A stretch of 64,000 nt of DNA from Psettodes erumei (taxonomy: Eukaryota > Chordata > Actinopteri > Pleuronectiformes > Psettodidae): NCBI GenBank assembly GCA_016785225.1, contig JAFBJZ010000449.1, positions 1,116,001-1,180,000 of the forward strand. The letters run 5' to 3'. Both the position numbers and the translations under genes were made by a program. The notes beneath the pieces are model-generated. The model was not told where the DNA came from. It saw nothing but the letters and a program-made list of their open reading frames with translations, and did not search any database. Below, one piece after another: positions 1-12,409 of the stretch. Each line of letters starts with the position of its first letter. The first letter of the stretch is position 1.

Positions 1-1653
1 ATCCCTTAAGTACCCCTACCCCAACAGAAGCAGTAACTCTGTGGCTTTGGGGACACTATATGCAGAACACCAAGACAACAAACCAGGGGGTGCTTCTTTT
101 CCAAGTGTACATTCGAATAAACAGCAACATATGTATGCAGGAAGCTTAGAAAACCGTGTAATTCAGACGTGTGCGCCACATAACCACATTGGTCTCTCAT
201 CCTCTTCATAGTTCTTCTAGCTCTGTATTTACTCTGCTATTACATCACACAGAATAATGTGATTTATTTAATGATATGCATTCCTTTAAATCAGAGCAAG
301 GGAATGCTCCCTCTGTCTTATTTTGTGGCCAAGCTCCAGCACCGTCACCGTTAGTAACTTTCCGAGTGGTCCGAGGCGCACTCTTGTTCCTCTCAATGTT
401 CTCCTCCATCTCTAACTATAACCAACTAAAAAAACAAGAAAAAATGAGTGTGGTGTGGTGAAACTAACAATGGTATTTATGCTCCTTTTACATTAACTAA
501 CACTCAAGAATATCAAGTGCCATATGGGACTCTCTTATTCTCTTGTGGAGAAAACTATTATCCTAATATAACATTTATGCAACATTACCAAGGCAAGATG
601 TAAGTCTCAAATTGTTTCCCTGTGCTGCATGGTAGTGGCTGACAGTCTGTTTAAAAAGAAAAAAGAAAAACAGTGTGCTCCTGCTTTCGTGTGTAATGTT
701 GGGAAGCATAATATCCTGGGTGTCAGGCATTTTATTCACATGATATGATACGGTATGATCAGCTATTACTGCCTTTCTCTTGGGGAGACAGCATTTGGCT
801 CGGCTCTGGTCTGGATTGGACTGGGGGGGAAAGGGACCCTGATTGGCCAGCGTGAGGTTCAAATGCACTATTCTCAATCTGCTCTGACTGGTTCAAGCCA
901 TGTATGATTCGCTGGGACTTGAGGACCAGTGAGTTGTATCCCATTAACTACAAATCATGAATAACGTCGCCACCGATTATTTCCATTCATCTGAGTGCAG
1001 TATGGTGGTCAAATAGCAAACTCTTGAAAACATCTTTGATTGTAATCCATCGCGGTGAACCTGAAATCTGAATCAAGTCTTCTCACACTTGATGTTTGTC
1101 GACTTTACTGTCGTTGTGTGGCAACGCAGTGCAGACTAACCACCTCCACTTGGATTGAAATTTTCAAACACAAGATAAATGGATTAATGCAGATCTGATG
1201 TTCATTGGGGTTCATTGCACAACTCCAGCAAATTTGAAGAGTCTTCCAAATTAAATTTTTACACTGTGTGGGAATGAGTGGAAGCTGACAATGGTCTGAA
1301 AACAGACACAAGAAGAAGAAGTAGAAGACAATAACGTTATACATGAACTGTAGTTATTAATCTAACAGCTGAAACAAAAACTCGGCATGAAGAAAAATAT
1401 GAAAGGTGTGAAAATACACACCGCCTTAAAAAAAGAAAAGAAAAAAAAGCTCCAGCTGCAAAACCTTGGAGAATGAACACGAGCTTCGTAGTCGTCCAGA
1501 TGTTCCATTCTTCTCTCAAGTGCTAATATCAGATGCTGTCACCTCAGGAATAATATACTCTCGATGTGATATGAAGTGTTTTTGATTCTGTTGGTGCTCT
1601 CTGTATGGACTGTGTGGGTTGGCCTTTTGTTTCTGGAATCTTGAGGATTGCTT

Positions 1654-1677
1654 AGTGTGTGTGTGTGTGTGTGTGTT
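1654..1677. repeat. (GT)n microsatellite
   Basis: A run of about twelve GT units in non-coding DNA, about 100 bases before a CT repeat. Confidence 0.95.
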
Positions 1678-1777
1678 TATTTTATTTCATTTTTTTGTCT
1701 ATTACCTTGCTGCCACTCTTTGGCAGACGATTGGCAGACCTGTCAGTCAGTCTTTCCCTGCCTTTGGTTTTAAGGCA

Positions 1778-1780
<3 letters not shown>

Positions 1781-1823
<43 letters not shown>
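1781..1823. repeat. (CT)n microsatellite
   Basis: An uninterrupted CT run of about 43 bases followed by an imperfect CT-rich tail to about 1845. It creates the spurious Leu-Ser repeat frames seen in translation. Confidence 0.95.
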
Positions 1824-1826
<3 letters not shown>

Positions 1827-4800
1827 ACTCTCACTCTCTTTCTCTAGAGAGAGGCGTCCATCAAGTCGCCCCCCTTACCAGGCTTGGCCTTGGAGGGGGG
1901 GGGTGCCTCGGTGGGCCTCTCATCAATTGTGCTTTAATATGTTACACTTTAGTGGAACTTGATTCTCCAGAATCAGTCATGTAAAAATTTGTACAAAACT
2001 GATGTTGTTCTCTACAAAAAGAAAAAAAGAACAATGTTTATAATCCTGGGGAGGAAAAATGTGTTTCATGTGCAAATAAGGTATATTCAGAATAAAAGTT
2101 TATGATTATTATCTGTTGCATTGCGTTTCAAGTTCTGGCTGATGTCCTTTTCTTGCAAAATAGTGGTGAGGGTTGTTGGGGTTTTTTTTCTTCCAGAGTG
2201 GATCGAATTTCTTTTACTAACTTCTGTCACGCCGCCAACACACATTTCCCATCCCGAATGTGTGAGAATGAGAAGGAAGCACCCCGAGTCTGCTCTCCCA
2301 GTGTCTAGCCGACATCAGAAATCTGCCATGCGGCCAAAGTCAACAATGTCCAGGAAAAGAAATGACGGAGGCGTAGGTCCGTGCAGCCACATCTCTCCCT
2401 GAGATGCTGAATTTGGCTCGAGGACGCGTCCATTAATGACGACCTGCGATGGGCCTCTGGTCATAAATTTACAGTAATTCCTGTTTTCCCTGTTGCACGT
2501 TGATCAAATGGTTAGTGACTTTCTCGTTAGCGGGGTCCACTTTACACTTGAACCTGAAACCAGCTGTGGTCAAATCCAGATTCTTAGAGCCGCTATTCCT
2601 GACTGCCCCCAGAAGACAAACCACAGGCTCATTTTACCCTTTATTATGGACGTTAAAACTAACCCTAGCTCTGCATGGTATACTGCTAGCACATGAGGAA
2701 ACACTGGAATCCTTCAGGTGCTTGGGGACATTTTAAGTAAGACCAATTACAACGTCTTTAATATTTATACTTTAATAAAAAATGGCCTTTACTGTTGGTA
2801 CACCAGCTGGTGAACGACTATGCAGAGACCAATAATCTGAAATTACATATTTTACAGACCCTGTGACAGAAAGTGATTACAGCAGCATCAACAAAAGAAT
2901 TTGTGAAACTGCCATTTCAGTTAAGCGCAATTTGATGGACTCTGCGTGAGTGAAGAAACTGAACACCGATTCAAAATATGATTTATCAGTGCTGTAATGC
3001 AAAGAAATTACATAGCACATTTCTTCAGCCCTCTTGGATTTTGACTTATACGCCCTCTGTCTGTTATACTTTTTGTAACCGCAGCATACTTTTCACCTTG
3101 GGTAATCTCTGTTTTTAATGCATTCTCTTTTCCTTGAGTCAATATAGTGGGAAAGATTTATTATCATGCTAAAAACGGTATTTTCCGGTGACAGCACCTT
3201 GTCTTTCTTGGACTACACTTTTTTTTTTCTTCTCCCAAGTTCTTCCTCTCCAAAAGTGTTATTCCTTGTCTGTCACGGATGAGATGCGATGTCAACAGCA
3301 CACAGTGGATTTCCTGCCAGGGGCTCTGGATTTCGCGTCTGGCAACAAGATGACCCAGTTGGTTTACACGAAGAGGTCATTCCTGTTGTGCTTTTGATTG
3401 TTATCCTACGTCTCTGGGCTTGTGTCCCTCCGTCACTGATTGATATCTGGCCTGAAGTCCCAAAAGTAAACAGCCCAGAGTAAATATGAAACGTTTATTA
3501 TGTAAGTAATTACATTTCTAAGTATTAACAGTCCTCTCATTACACCAGCAGATTTGTTTTTCTAAAGTGGGCTTTCCAAAGAGCACAGAGATGGTGTCAC
3601 ATGTCATTTGTGCACCAGAATTAACCTCTGGGTGCTTTATAAAAATGAGTGGGAACGGTCACATAGCCCACTGCTTCATTTACAGAATGTGCATGTGCCG
3701 CTCTCATGTTGCTCCATGCCTCCTCTCAGCAATTGCTTACTCTCACATTCTTCACTGTGCTTAGATGGAGAAGATATGGTTCCCGTGTCCTGCCTTCCAA
3801 CTCCATGGAAGCGATCCTATACGGTACGAGGAGCCAGTTTTTCCTCCGCACGAAACCTGCTCTCTTATAGGTGGGAGGGGGGGGCTGCTTTTTGAACCTC
3901 AATTGTCAACAAAGAGCATGGATGATACCACCAAGGCGTTGTTGAGGTTTTGGTTTGTGTCAACTTATCCTGCCTATTAGCCCTTGCGTGTTGTTTTAAA
4001 GGTTGTTACTGTGACTTTGTTGCTCAGGAGGGATGTCTGTAACCAACCAGATCCCAAATGAATTTCCTACCCCTTCATTTAAATTTCACCTCATAAAGGC
4101 ATTTGTTTGGCCCGGGACCAAAACCCAATCACAACTGCTGTAATACATACCTTGTGATACTCGTGAGGCGTGGGGGGGTTGTTTCAGGGAAGCTGAGATT
4201 GATATGTTTTACATATCTTATTCTTCCCCACAGAATTTGTCTTTTTTTCACTGTGCCTCTTTTATTCAGAAGGTCTGTACCCTGAGGGTCAGCAGTCAAT
4301 TGCATACAACTCTTTACGTTCTTTGATCAATTTATTTATTTATCTATTTTCTTTCAGATATGAGATTACATTGAAGGAGGTTAAAGAAAACGGAGAGAAT
4401 TCTTTCATCATGCACACAGAGAGTAAGCAGCACCAGGTAGCCTGTTGTTTCTGAAAAAACAAGCAAGAATGTCATTATAGTGACTTATAGCAACGCTGAG
4501 TGCAACGCCTATCCCTGTTTATTCTTACAGTTTGGTGCTGGTATCAAATAAGTTTTGCTTTTATCGTCATAAATTTGATAACCTGACTCCACACATCCTC
4601 CTTAGAATTCATTAACATGACCCAACAAGCTCTTTGTTTGAAAAATACTGAGGTTCTGACTGTGTACTTGATGATGATAGATGATAGAAAACTGAAACTC
4701 ACACGCTTGGTAGGGTTTTTCCCGCCCTGAATGTTAGCCATGCAATTTGTTTTTTGTCAAGTTTTTTGTCAAGAGTATAAGTCTTTTTAAAATCCATGAA

Positions 4801-6771
4801 AGGTCCAGCAAAGTGGTCTCAAGTCCACTTCAAATGGTGGCCTGGGGTTGATTTTGAGTGAACTCATGGGATTCCGTGGGCATCACACATGCTCAGTTTC
4901 ATTTATCATTTCTGTCATCATAAAAGGGACAGAAATAAAGAGAGGAATGAGTTATATTTTCATAAACAAAAGTGGCCTACATGATGGATGATGGCATAAT
5001 TGACTTCAGATTAATTTTTCTATGTAAAACCAACCCTTCATTGATGTAATTACTTGAACCACCTGATAGCTTGGAGGAAAGCTTAATGGAAAACCGGTGG
5101 TTTGCACACTTGGCCTGGCAAATTCAAAGAATCTCCCTCGTCTTTGCAAAACAGCCCAAATTCCAAATCTCCTCCACCTGCTCCGTTGTCTCTGCACCAC
5201 TTCGGAGCCCTGGTGGGAGCTCTGTTACTTTGTGACTCATCTGGTCATTTATCCTTTCTTTGTTGTAATTGCTGCAGTCTGGTAGCATTGGCTTTTCATG
5301 TTCCTTTCATGTGTTTTGGCCGCAGAGAAAGTGAGGCTAAAGTGGAGGCCCGGGCTGTATCGGGAAAACAGAAAAATACCCCGGGCAGATGTGGGACACC
5401 CTCCCTCATCAGGCCGTGCAGTGACCAGTACGGGAGGTTTGATGTGGTTTTTGAATCACCAGCATCGCCCACGGTTTTGTATCAGCTGTCCTTGACTGGA
5501 AATATGAGTGGTCCTTATCTCAGGGGAGAGGAGAGAGCAGAGCAGAAGAGAAAACAGAGAAGCACTTACACAGATTTGCAGACAGACCTGAGGTGGAAAA
5601 AAAGGAACAAGCTGTCAAAACTTTGTCTTTAAATGATGGTGCCCAAAACAGGAAAAAAAAGAAAAAAAGAATGTTCAGCTTTTTTGAAGACTGATGGAAA
5701 CATTTCATACAGTCTTGGAGATAAATTGAGAGTCTCAGGAAACACTTTTATTTATGTGTTTTACAAACATTTCACAATCATTTCTCCTGTACGGGAATGG
5801 AGACAAAAAAAGCCTTACAGAATGAAAACTGAAAACTTAGGCCAAAAAAGCTCTTCGCATTGCCAGATGTCACTCAAAGTAAGTAAGCAATGTTTGTTTT
5901 TTTGTGTAATTTCAGCTAAATGACTCCAAAGGAAGTGATTGTTTCTTTTTTGATAAGAGTAATTTGCTAGCAAAGCAGTGATGCAGCATGAATCAGCCAT
6001 GCAAACTGAGTAAATGGCGATGGTAAATTGTATGAGTAGTGTTGCCTTCCTCCTTGCAGACAGATTTTTAGCTGACCAACAGACCAAACAGACAGATTAA
6101 TGCCCAAAGTCACAGACAAATGACTAGTTTTACATGACAATCAGACAAGACAATCAGACAGACACACATCAGAGGGATCAGATAACAGTCAGTTATATAA
6201 CACAGACATGAGGGCAGGCAGACATATTTTATTCTGGTGTGAGTGTGAGTTATTTCCTGTGCTGCGAGGTCCAGGTGTTGATCAGGACAGCGAGTCAGCA
6301 TTTCGACGGCGTGTAATAACACTGCGTGATTAAGCGCCATGGTCTGGCAGACGCAGAAAGTCGACTCTCTTAAAGATCCTCTGACACGCCAAGTCCCATC
6401 TACTGTGGCGAAACCTACAGCTGGATCACACAACCGGCACTATATGCACATGTGTACATTCCTGAAATCCCCCCACCCCACACACACAAACACGCGCACA
6501 AGGAAGATGGCTACAAAACCGATAAACAAACTTGTAAATTCTGACATCTACACATACATACAGGATATAAACATACACTGCTTTCCCGGACAGATGACAC
6601 ACTCGGGGAAGCACGCACGCAAGAAATGACAAGCATGCAAACAGGTAAGTGTGGCAACTCTTCTACTACTATCAAAGGCTTAGTGCGTGTGCTGAACAGG
6701 GGTAATTAAATTCTTATTAGTGCAAATGTTTTTGTTATGCATGATTATTACAGATGAAGTAAGTGATATTG

Positions 6772-7838
6772 TTAAAGGAACAGTTAACCATTTTGAGTTA
6801 CACACCTTTTTTTTTTTTTGCTTTCTTTCTGCGGAGTTGGGGTTAGTGTCATGGAGTCAGGACACCTGCCTTACAAGAACACTTTGATCTATTTATGTGT
6901 ATCTGCTTTTTCGCAGTGAGTTGCGTGTGACGACTGAGACGACCGCCAGCGGCCGATTAGCTTAGCTTAGCAAAAAAACTTGAAACAAGGGGGAAGCAGT
7001 TAGCTTGGCTCTGTCCACGACACCGACTGAGACATGACAAGTTCATGTTTTAGTGGGGGTAATGTCAGAACTATTCTGTGGCCCAGTAAAGTGACAGAAG
7101 CAGTATTTTAAATTTAGACGACGCCCACCACCCACTCACACACACACACACTTTTTCTCATCTTAATACTTAACTATGCTAACCAGCTTCACCTTTAGCC
7201 CTCCACTGAATGGACAGATAGCGTGAGTTAGCTAGCGCAGGGTTTTTAGATATTGGCATGGGTTGGGTTTCTGCAGAAGTATGATAATAGGCATTGGAGT
7301 CATTATAGTGGGTGGAGATGTGTGAGTCATGAGAGCCTGTTTACGGCTGTAACTAATTACCACAGGTGTGGTTTTTGACCATGCGTCAGGTGGTAATGTG
7401 GTGTATTTTTATGTAAATATGTAAGAAATTGAGCTGTTTTTTGGGGGTTGGCATAAAACACATAATGCTTTTTGATACCTGGACACTTTTGAAGTTTTAG
7501 AAGATGGATTATATTGGAAGCAACACATTTCAGAACAACCAAACTGCGGCAACAAAGGAAAAACCCCTTTTTATCACGACAAGGCCTCGGGATGCTACGC
7601 TCAGTCAACACAACCAGTGAAGAAACTACTTGAGCATCTAAGTTCCCTTTAGACCACAGTGTCATTCTTGTATTGTCTGTATGACTTAAGATGTCCATCT
7701 GAACTTTGAAAAGAGCCAGGCAAGCTGGCCTGTCTGCAATCTTAACGCTTAACTCGATGCTATTTCAGCTCCAGACATGAGGCATAAATCTTCATTAAAA
7801 AAGTGTGCATATTTCCCAAAATGTTGAGTTATTCCAAA
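6772..7838. mobile_element. Foldback-type teleost interspersed repeat, long copy
   Basis: The left end (6772-6810: a TTAAAGGAACAGTTAACC-type start, then ATTTTGAGTTACACAC) is an imperfect inverted match to the right end (7802-7838: TGCATATTTCCCAAAATG, then TTGAGTTATTCC). Inside are the motifs TTAGCTTAGCTTAGC and GGGGGAAGCAGTTAGCTTGG (near 6957-7010) and CAGGCAAGCTGGCCTGTC (near 7717). These are the internal landmarks of a very abundant percomorph non-autonomous repeat as I remember it. There is no transposase frame. Whether the two arms belong to one insertion or to two adjacent decayed ones is not certain. Related fragments lie at 21056, 26737 and 29103. Confidence 0.6.
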
Positions 7839-8238
7839 GAGCGTGTAGGGGTTTGTGGGATGTAGCTTGGTGCTGCAAGTGTCACTGTGGGTGTGTGCGC
7901 TCGACTTTTCCACTCGGTAAGTGTGTGTCAGTTTGTGTCGCAGGCGTGTGTCTGGGCTGTGCGCTGAAGGGAGGTCAAACCTCGGTCCGGGTAATTTGCC
8001 ACAGATGAAACTCGACTCCATTCTCGGCGACCAGCACAAGCAAACGTTTCAAAGCTGTAGGAAATCTATTAGCACCTGGTGGGACCCTCCCCACCCCCCT
8101 ATTTTACCCCCCCTTTACCCCTCCCTCCATCCTTCCATCCATCGCTCTACCATCTCACCTCTCCCTGCCCCACCCCAGTTAATAAAGCCACACAAGACCA
8201 CCACCCTCCCGCTGTGCCACTAAAGCCAGGGGATTAGT

Positions 8239-8260
8239 GAGTGTGTGTGTGTGTGTGTGT
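8239..8260. repeat. (GT)n microsatellite
   Basis: About eleven GT units, followed by an imperfect GT/GA-rich stretch to about 8360. Confidence 0.9.
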
Positions 8261-11200
8261 TCGAGCGTGTGTCTGTCTGTGGCGTGTGGCGAGGTGTGCA
8301 CATGTACGCATGGACCTCAGAGAGAGAGAGAGTGTGTGTGTATGCCTGTGTGTGTGCCTAGAAATACATGTAATGTATCTGGACTTGTCCTGACACACGT
8401 GGAGCCAGTTAGCAGTGAATGAGGTGCCAGACAAGCATGCAGCAGCTGCCACACAAGAAACAATAGCTCATGATCCAGACACAGTAGGCTGCCGAGCGCT
8501 AACTCTGGGTCAGATCATATCTACTGTTGTAATTGCTGAGATCATGTCAGTGTCCAGGTCACGTGAACTTGAGTCAGTGTGCCATTTTTTATGCCAGTTA
8601 CACCAGTTATTGGCATTCCCTGCTTACTAGCTCACAACAAACATTTGGCATAGCATTACTTCCAAATCCACAGAGTATATCAGTAGCTAACAACATTATT
8701 TTGTGGTTGCATCTTAAAAAAAAAAACAGTTAATATGGGAACATCCCTCCATTGGTAGTAAGATGCTCTACGTTACAGTTGAGGGTACCAGTGCTGTCCT
8801 GCCCTTTATTTGGTTTAGGGGAAGTTGAGATTCCCACCATCTCCAGCCGTACATACAAAGGGTGAGTTCTGATTCCAAAACTCTTCCCAAAGTTAAACTT
8901 GTTGGTTGAGGACATTAGGGCAGAAATTTAAAAGCTGCGTCGCTCGTCCAGAGTGCAATCCGAACCCCCAGTGATTTTAGTACAAATAATATTTTAATGT
9001 CATTTTTATTTATATTTTAACTAACTAACCTGCATTACCTGAACAAGGCTGCTCTCTGATTTCTGTGCCTCATGCATTGCAGGGTTCTTCAAATAAATCT
9101 GTAGGAAACATTAAAAGTCAGCTGTAGAGTTTTGAGCCAACTCAAGGGTCTTAGACCATTTGCATTACCTTACACATAGTATGTAACAGGGGAGGGACTT
9201 AGCATGGGGACATAATGGTGCGAGATTGTTAGTTAAAGATACCACCGTACTTCAGGTTGCGTTTTCAGTTATTACTGTAGTTATAAGGTCAGCAGGATTT
9301 TGAATGAGGTGTTCATACTTAAATAACAGACCCCAGAACTTCCTCTTTCACTTTGTCTCTCTCCTAAGGGTTCATCCTGATCCCAAAGTAATTCCGGCCC
9401 CATGCAAATAGCCTATTTATCCTTTCCAGACCACATAGCTAAATTTGTGTGCCAGCTTTGCTATTAAAGGACAAACACATTGCAATCATCACCTGTGTAA
9501 TTTAACCAGTATGTTCAATACAGATGGCCGAGGAGCAATTCATCTCATCCAATCAAGTCCTTATTGAAATCCCAGATAAAAGCAAGAAGTCATCTGGCTA
9601 CTAGTCCAAACAAGGATTTGCACTATCAGGAACAGATAATTGGCTGAGGGTGATGTTTTTCTTTGTGGAACGACTCCCTGAGGAAACAAGATCACATTGA
9701 CGTTTTGCTGCCTTGAGTCATATTAGCTTGGCATGGAGATCACTAGTGGTTATTCAATTTGCAGTATTTGTTTCCATTGCAAATGACCTTGGAACACTTC
9801 CACATGATGATGATATGAAGTGCAATTGTCCAGCTCTGCACAAAGCCCTTGTTGTGAAGGTACAATCTGTGGCATTTTCTCTCACATCTTGCCTCTTGAG
9901 TACGGATTGACTGTGTTTATTAGACCACCTGTAGAAAGAAAACCCCTGACCGCAGACACGCTGTCAAAGCTGATCACCCACTCTCAACATCAAAACCAGA
10001 CAAACCCAAACAGCCCAAATCCCGAATTAGAACATTGGTTTACTTAAGCTTAGATAGTCTTGAACCACAGGCTAAGTCTACATCTTCCCCTACCCGCTGT
10101 GAAAAATGCGATTATTTAAGTCAACTGTGTCTGTGGAGCGTTAGGGGCGGTCGTGAGCGCACTCGCCCGCTCACCATAGCTATAGCTCGTGTGCAGGGTC
10201 CAACCTAATTGGATTTATGTGCGGGAATGTTTTCCAAAGCCACACTTGTGAAATACCTCCACATCTGCTGGCCATTAGCACTGGACATAACACACAACAG
10301 AGAGAGGAAAGCCCCCAACGCCTTGATTCATTGGACTGCAGCTCTGCTTTTTATTGCAGCGGAGGAAAAAGGCTGGCTGCAGCATTTCAGCACAGCAAGT
10401 GCCGCCTTATCTCTCTTTGTCCTTTTTGTTCTCGTTTTCAGTTGTTTTTCCTTAAGCCATGTCCTCCCCCAGTCCCCTCACTATTTCTTTGTGCGACCTC
10501 TCACTCTCTGTACATCATGTAAAAATGTTTTTTGTCATTCTTTCAATCTGAACTTTCAACTTTTCTCCCCTCGAACATCTTTCTTCCTCCTTAAGTACAT
10601 CCACCAGGTCTTATTTTCCATCTGCAGCCCACCCTCAACTCCCCCCACCCCCACTGTATGTGCTCCTGTGCCCAGTTCCCCGTCAGTAATTTATCTATGT
10701 CACTGCGACTTCCACAGTTGGGGCTTTTTCCTTGTCACTCCCCAAGGCAAGGACATCCTCCTGTTTCATCCCTCGGTGGGCACAGGGAGAAACTAGCAAG
10801 GGGTCTGACAACCCCCGACCCCTCATCTGTCATCTGCAAGGGAAAAAGGCACCCTCCTAATTGTGGGGTAAAGCGTCGAGGGGTTGGGGGGCTGGTATGG
10901 AGGTTGTTATTCTAGTGTCGGGGGGGTCAGAGGTGAAAAGGGGGAGATCACACCGGTGATTAGCCTCCTTCATGTGCAGGAATGGAGGGAACCAGGGACG
11001 GGGGGGAGTGTTTGGTGGGCAGCTGGAGTGTAAAGTAATTAGAGGGGGAGAAAAAAAATCCTGCATTTAGGATGGTCAGTGGCGTTAATGATAATGCCCG
11101 AGGTCAGTGCTTGGACACCTGGACCCAGATAAGGTGAGTTCAGGTAAAATATGTCAAGTGTTTTACAATCATAAGGAACTCAAACTTGCAACTCAGAATT

Positions 11201-12330
11201 TTAATATTAAATGTCCAGTACAGTAAGTAATCTGACCATACCTGTATGTTTCTTTACCACTTAGAATGTTGGGATCGCTTCATGCATAGTTGTTTGAAAA
11301 TTTTGTCTCTTTTCATTCACAATCTGTCAATTGCTCATAGTGTTGTTCATCAGACACTTGAAGTGATCAGCCGGACAAGCACATGAGCTGTGAGTAAAAG
11401 CAGGTAAATCGCAGAGTCACACGTGCTGGCATCGAGAAGCGGGTCATGAAAGAGAGTCGAGTGAGGCTGCGTTTTGTCATTGCGCCTGAAAACAGTTCTG
11501 TAAATGGAGTGCAAAAATGAAATTACTTTACAGGTGTCACGGGGCACGTGTTCCCACTTTTGTTTCTTTTTCTGTCACGACAACACTATTTTTACACCTC
11601 TCCAGTGTTGTAGCCCCAGTCTGTCCCTAGTCTACACTTAAAAACAATTGGATTAATCATGGTAAAGAAAGCAAGGCTTGTAGTCATGAAAGTTATCTCT
11701 CAGTATCCCTGTGACGACAGAAAACCACTGAAATTTGTTAAGGATGATGGCAAATTAGTCGGAAATTACTTATCTGGAATTGGCTTTGCTTTCTGATTAG
11801 ACACAGTTCTCTAAAAAGTAGATCTCATTGTTGCTGGGAGTTGTGAAATGTATGTCACTCACTGATTACATCTTAAGCCAGTATTTAAATAATGTTGCTC
11901 GTCAGCCATGTACGTCATAGCGCTACCAAAATTCCCATGCTTTAATTAACAGTACCACAGAATGACTGACGTTTTGGACTCCCCAACGATAGGCCTGGGG
12001 CTTTGAGTGAAAAAACAAAGCATGGAAGGCAATACTCCCATTGCTTTGGTCTGTTATGAAAGAGCACTCCCGCTCCTCAACATCTTCTCCCCTGATGCAT
12101 AATCAGCTGTCAAACTTATTTACCTGAGGCTTGTGAAGCACGTGGGACAGGGCTAGCTGCAGTTCAAAAAGTACCAATCTACAAAAACATGCTCCGAGAT
12201 GGATCCTCTGAGCGTCTGGATTTCTTCTTTGCGCTGACACTGATTGACGTTGTGGGTGTGATGTGTGTATGGCGCGCAGTGCAGCTCCGTGCCTGCTGCC
12301 AGGGCCAAGAACTGCTGCAGCCCCCTGAAT

Positions 12331-12354
12331 ACACACACACACACACACACACAC
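12331..12354. repeat. (AC)n microsatellite
   Basis: About twelve AC units; a second AC run follows 32 bases later. Confidence 0.95.
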
Positions 12355-12386
12355 CTCTACACCTGCTGGTACTTCCCTGGGCACAT

Positions 12387-12409
12387 ACACACACACACAC
12401 ACACACACA
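12387..12409. repeat. (AC)n microsatellite
   Basis: About eleven AC units; the partner of the run at 12331. Confidence 0.95.

Larger units (their letters stand above)
1..6771. other. Intergenic, no gene seen
   Basis: No open frame here has exon-like flanks or resembles a protein family I know. The longest, a 176-codon frame on the + strand at 5102-5632, is low-complexity (Ser/Pro/Leu, then Lys/Arg) with no recognisable domain, and I treat it as chance. The stretch holds two microsatellites (1654-1677 and 1781-1823) and homopolymer runs. A compact homeobox-site-like segment near 2430-2500 is raised in the findings. It could contain distal regulatory DNA for hgf, but the sequence alone does not show it. 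Confidence 0.6.

Noticed and set aside
5102..5632. 176-codon + strand frame
   Set aside because: Low-complexity composition and no family resemblance; it overlaps other equally open frames.
10209..10796. 195-codon + strand frame, the longest in the window
   Set aside because: Ser/Phe/Pro-rich from pyrimidine-rich DNA, no domain, no splice logic, and unlike any protein I know.
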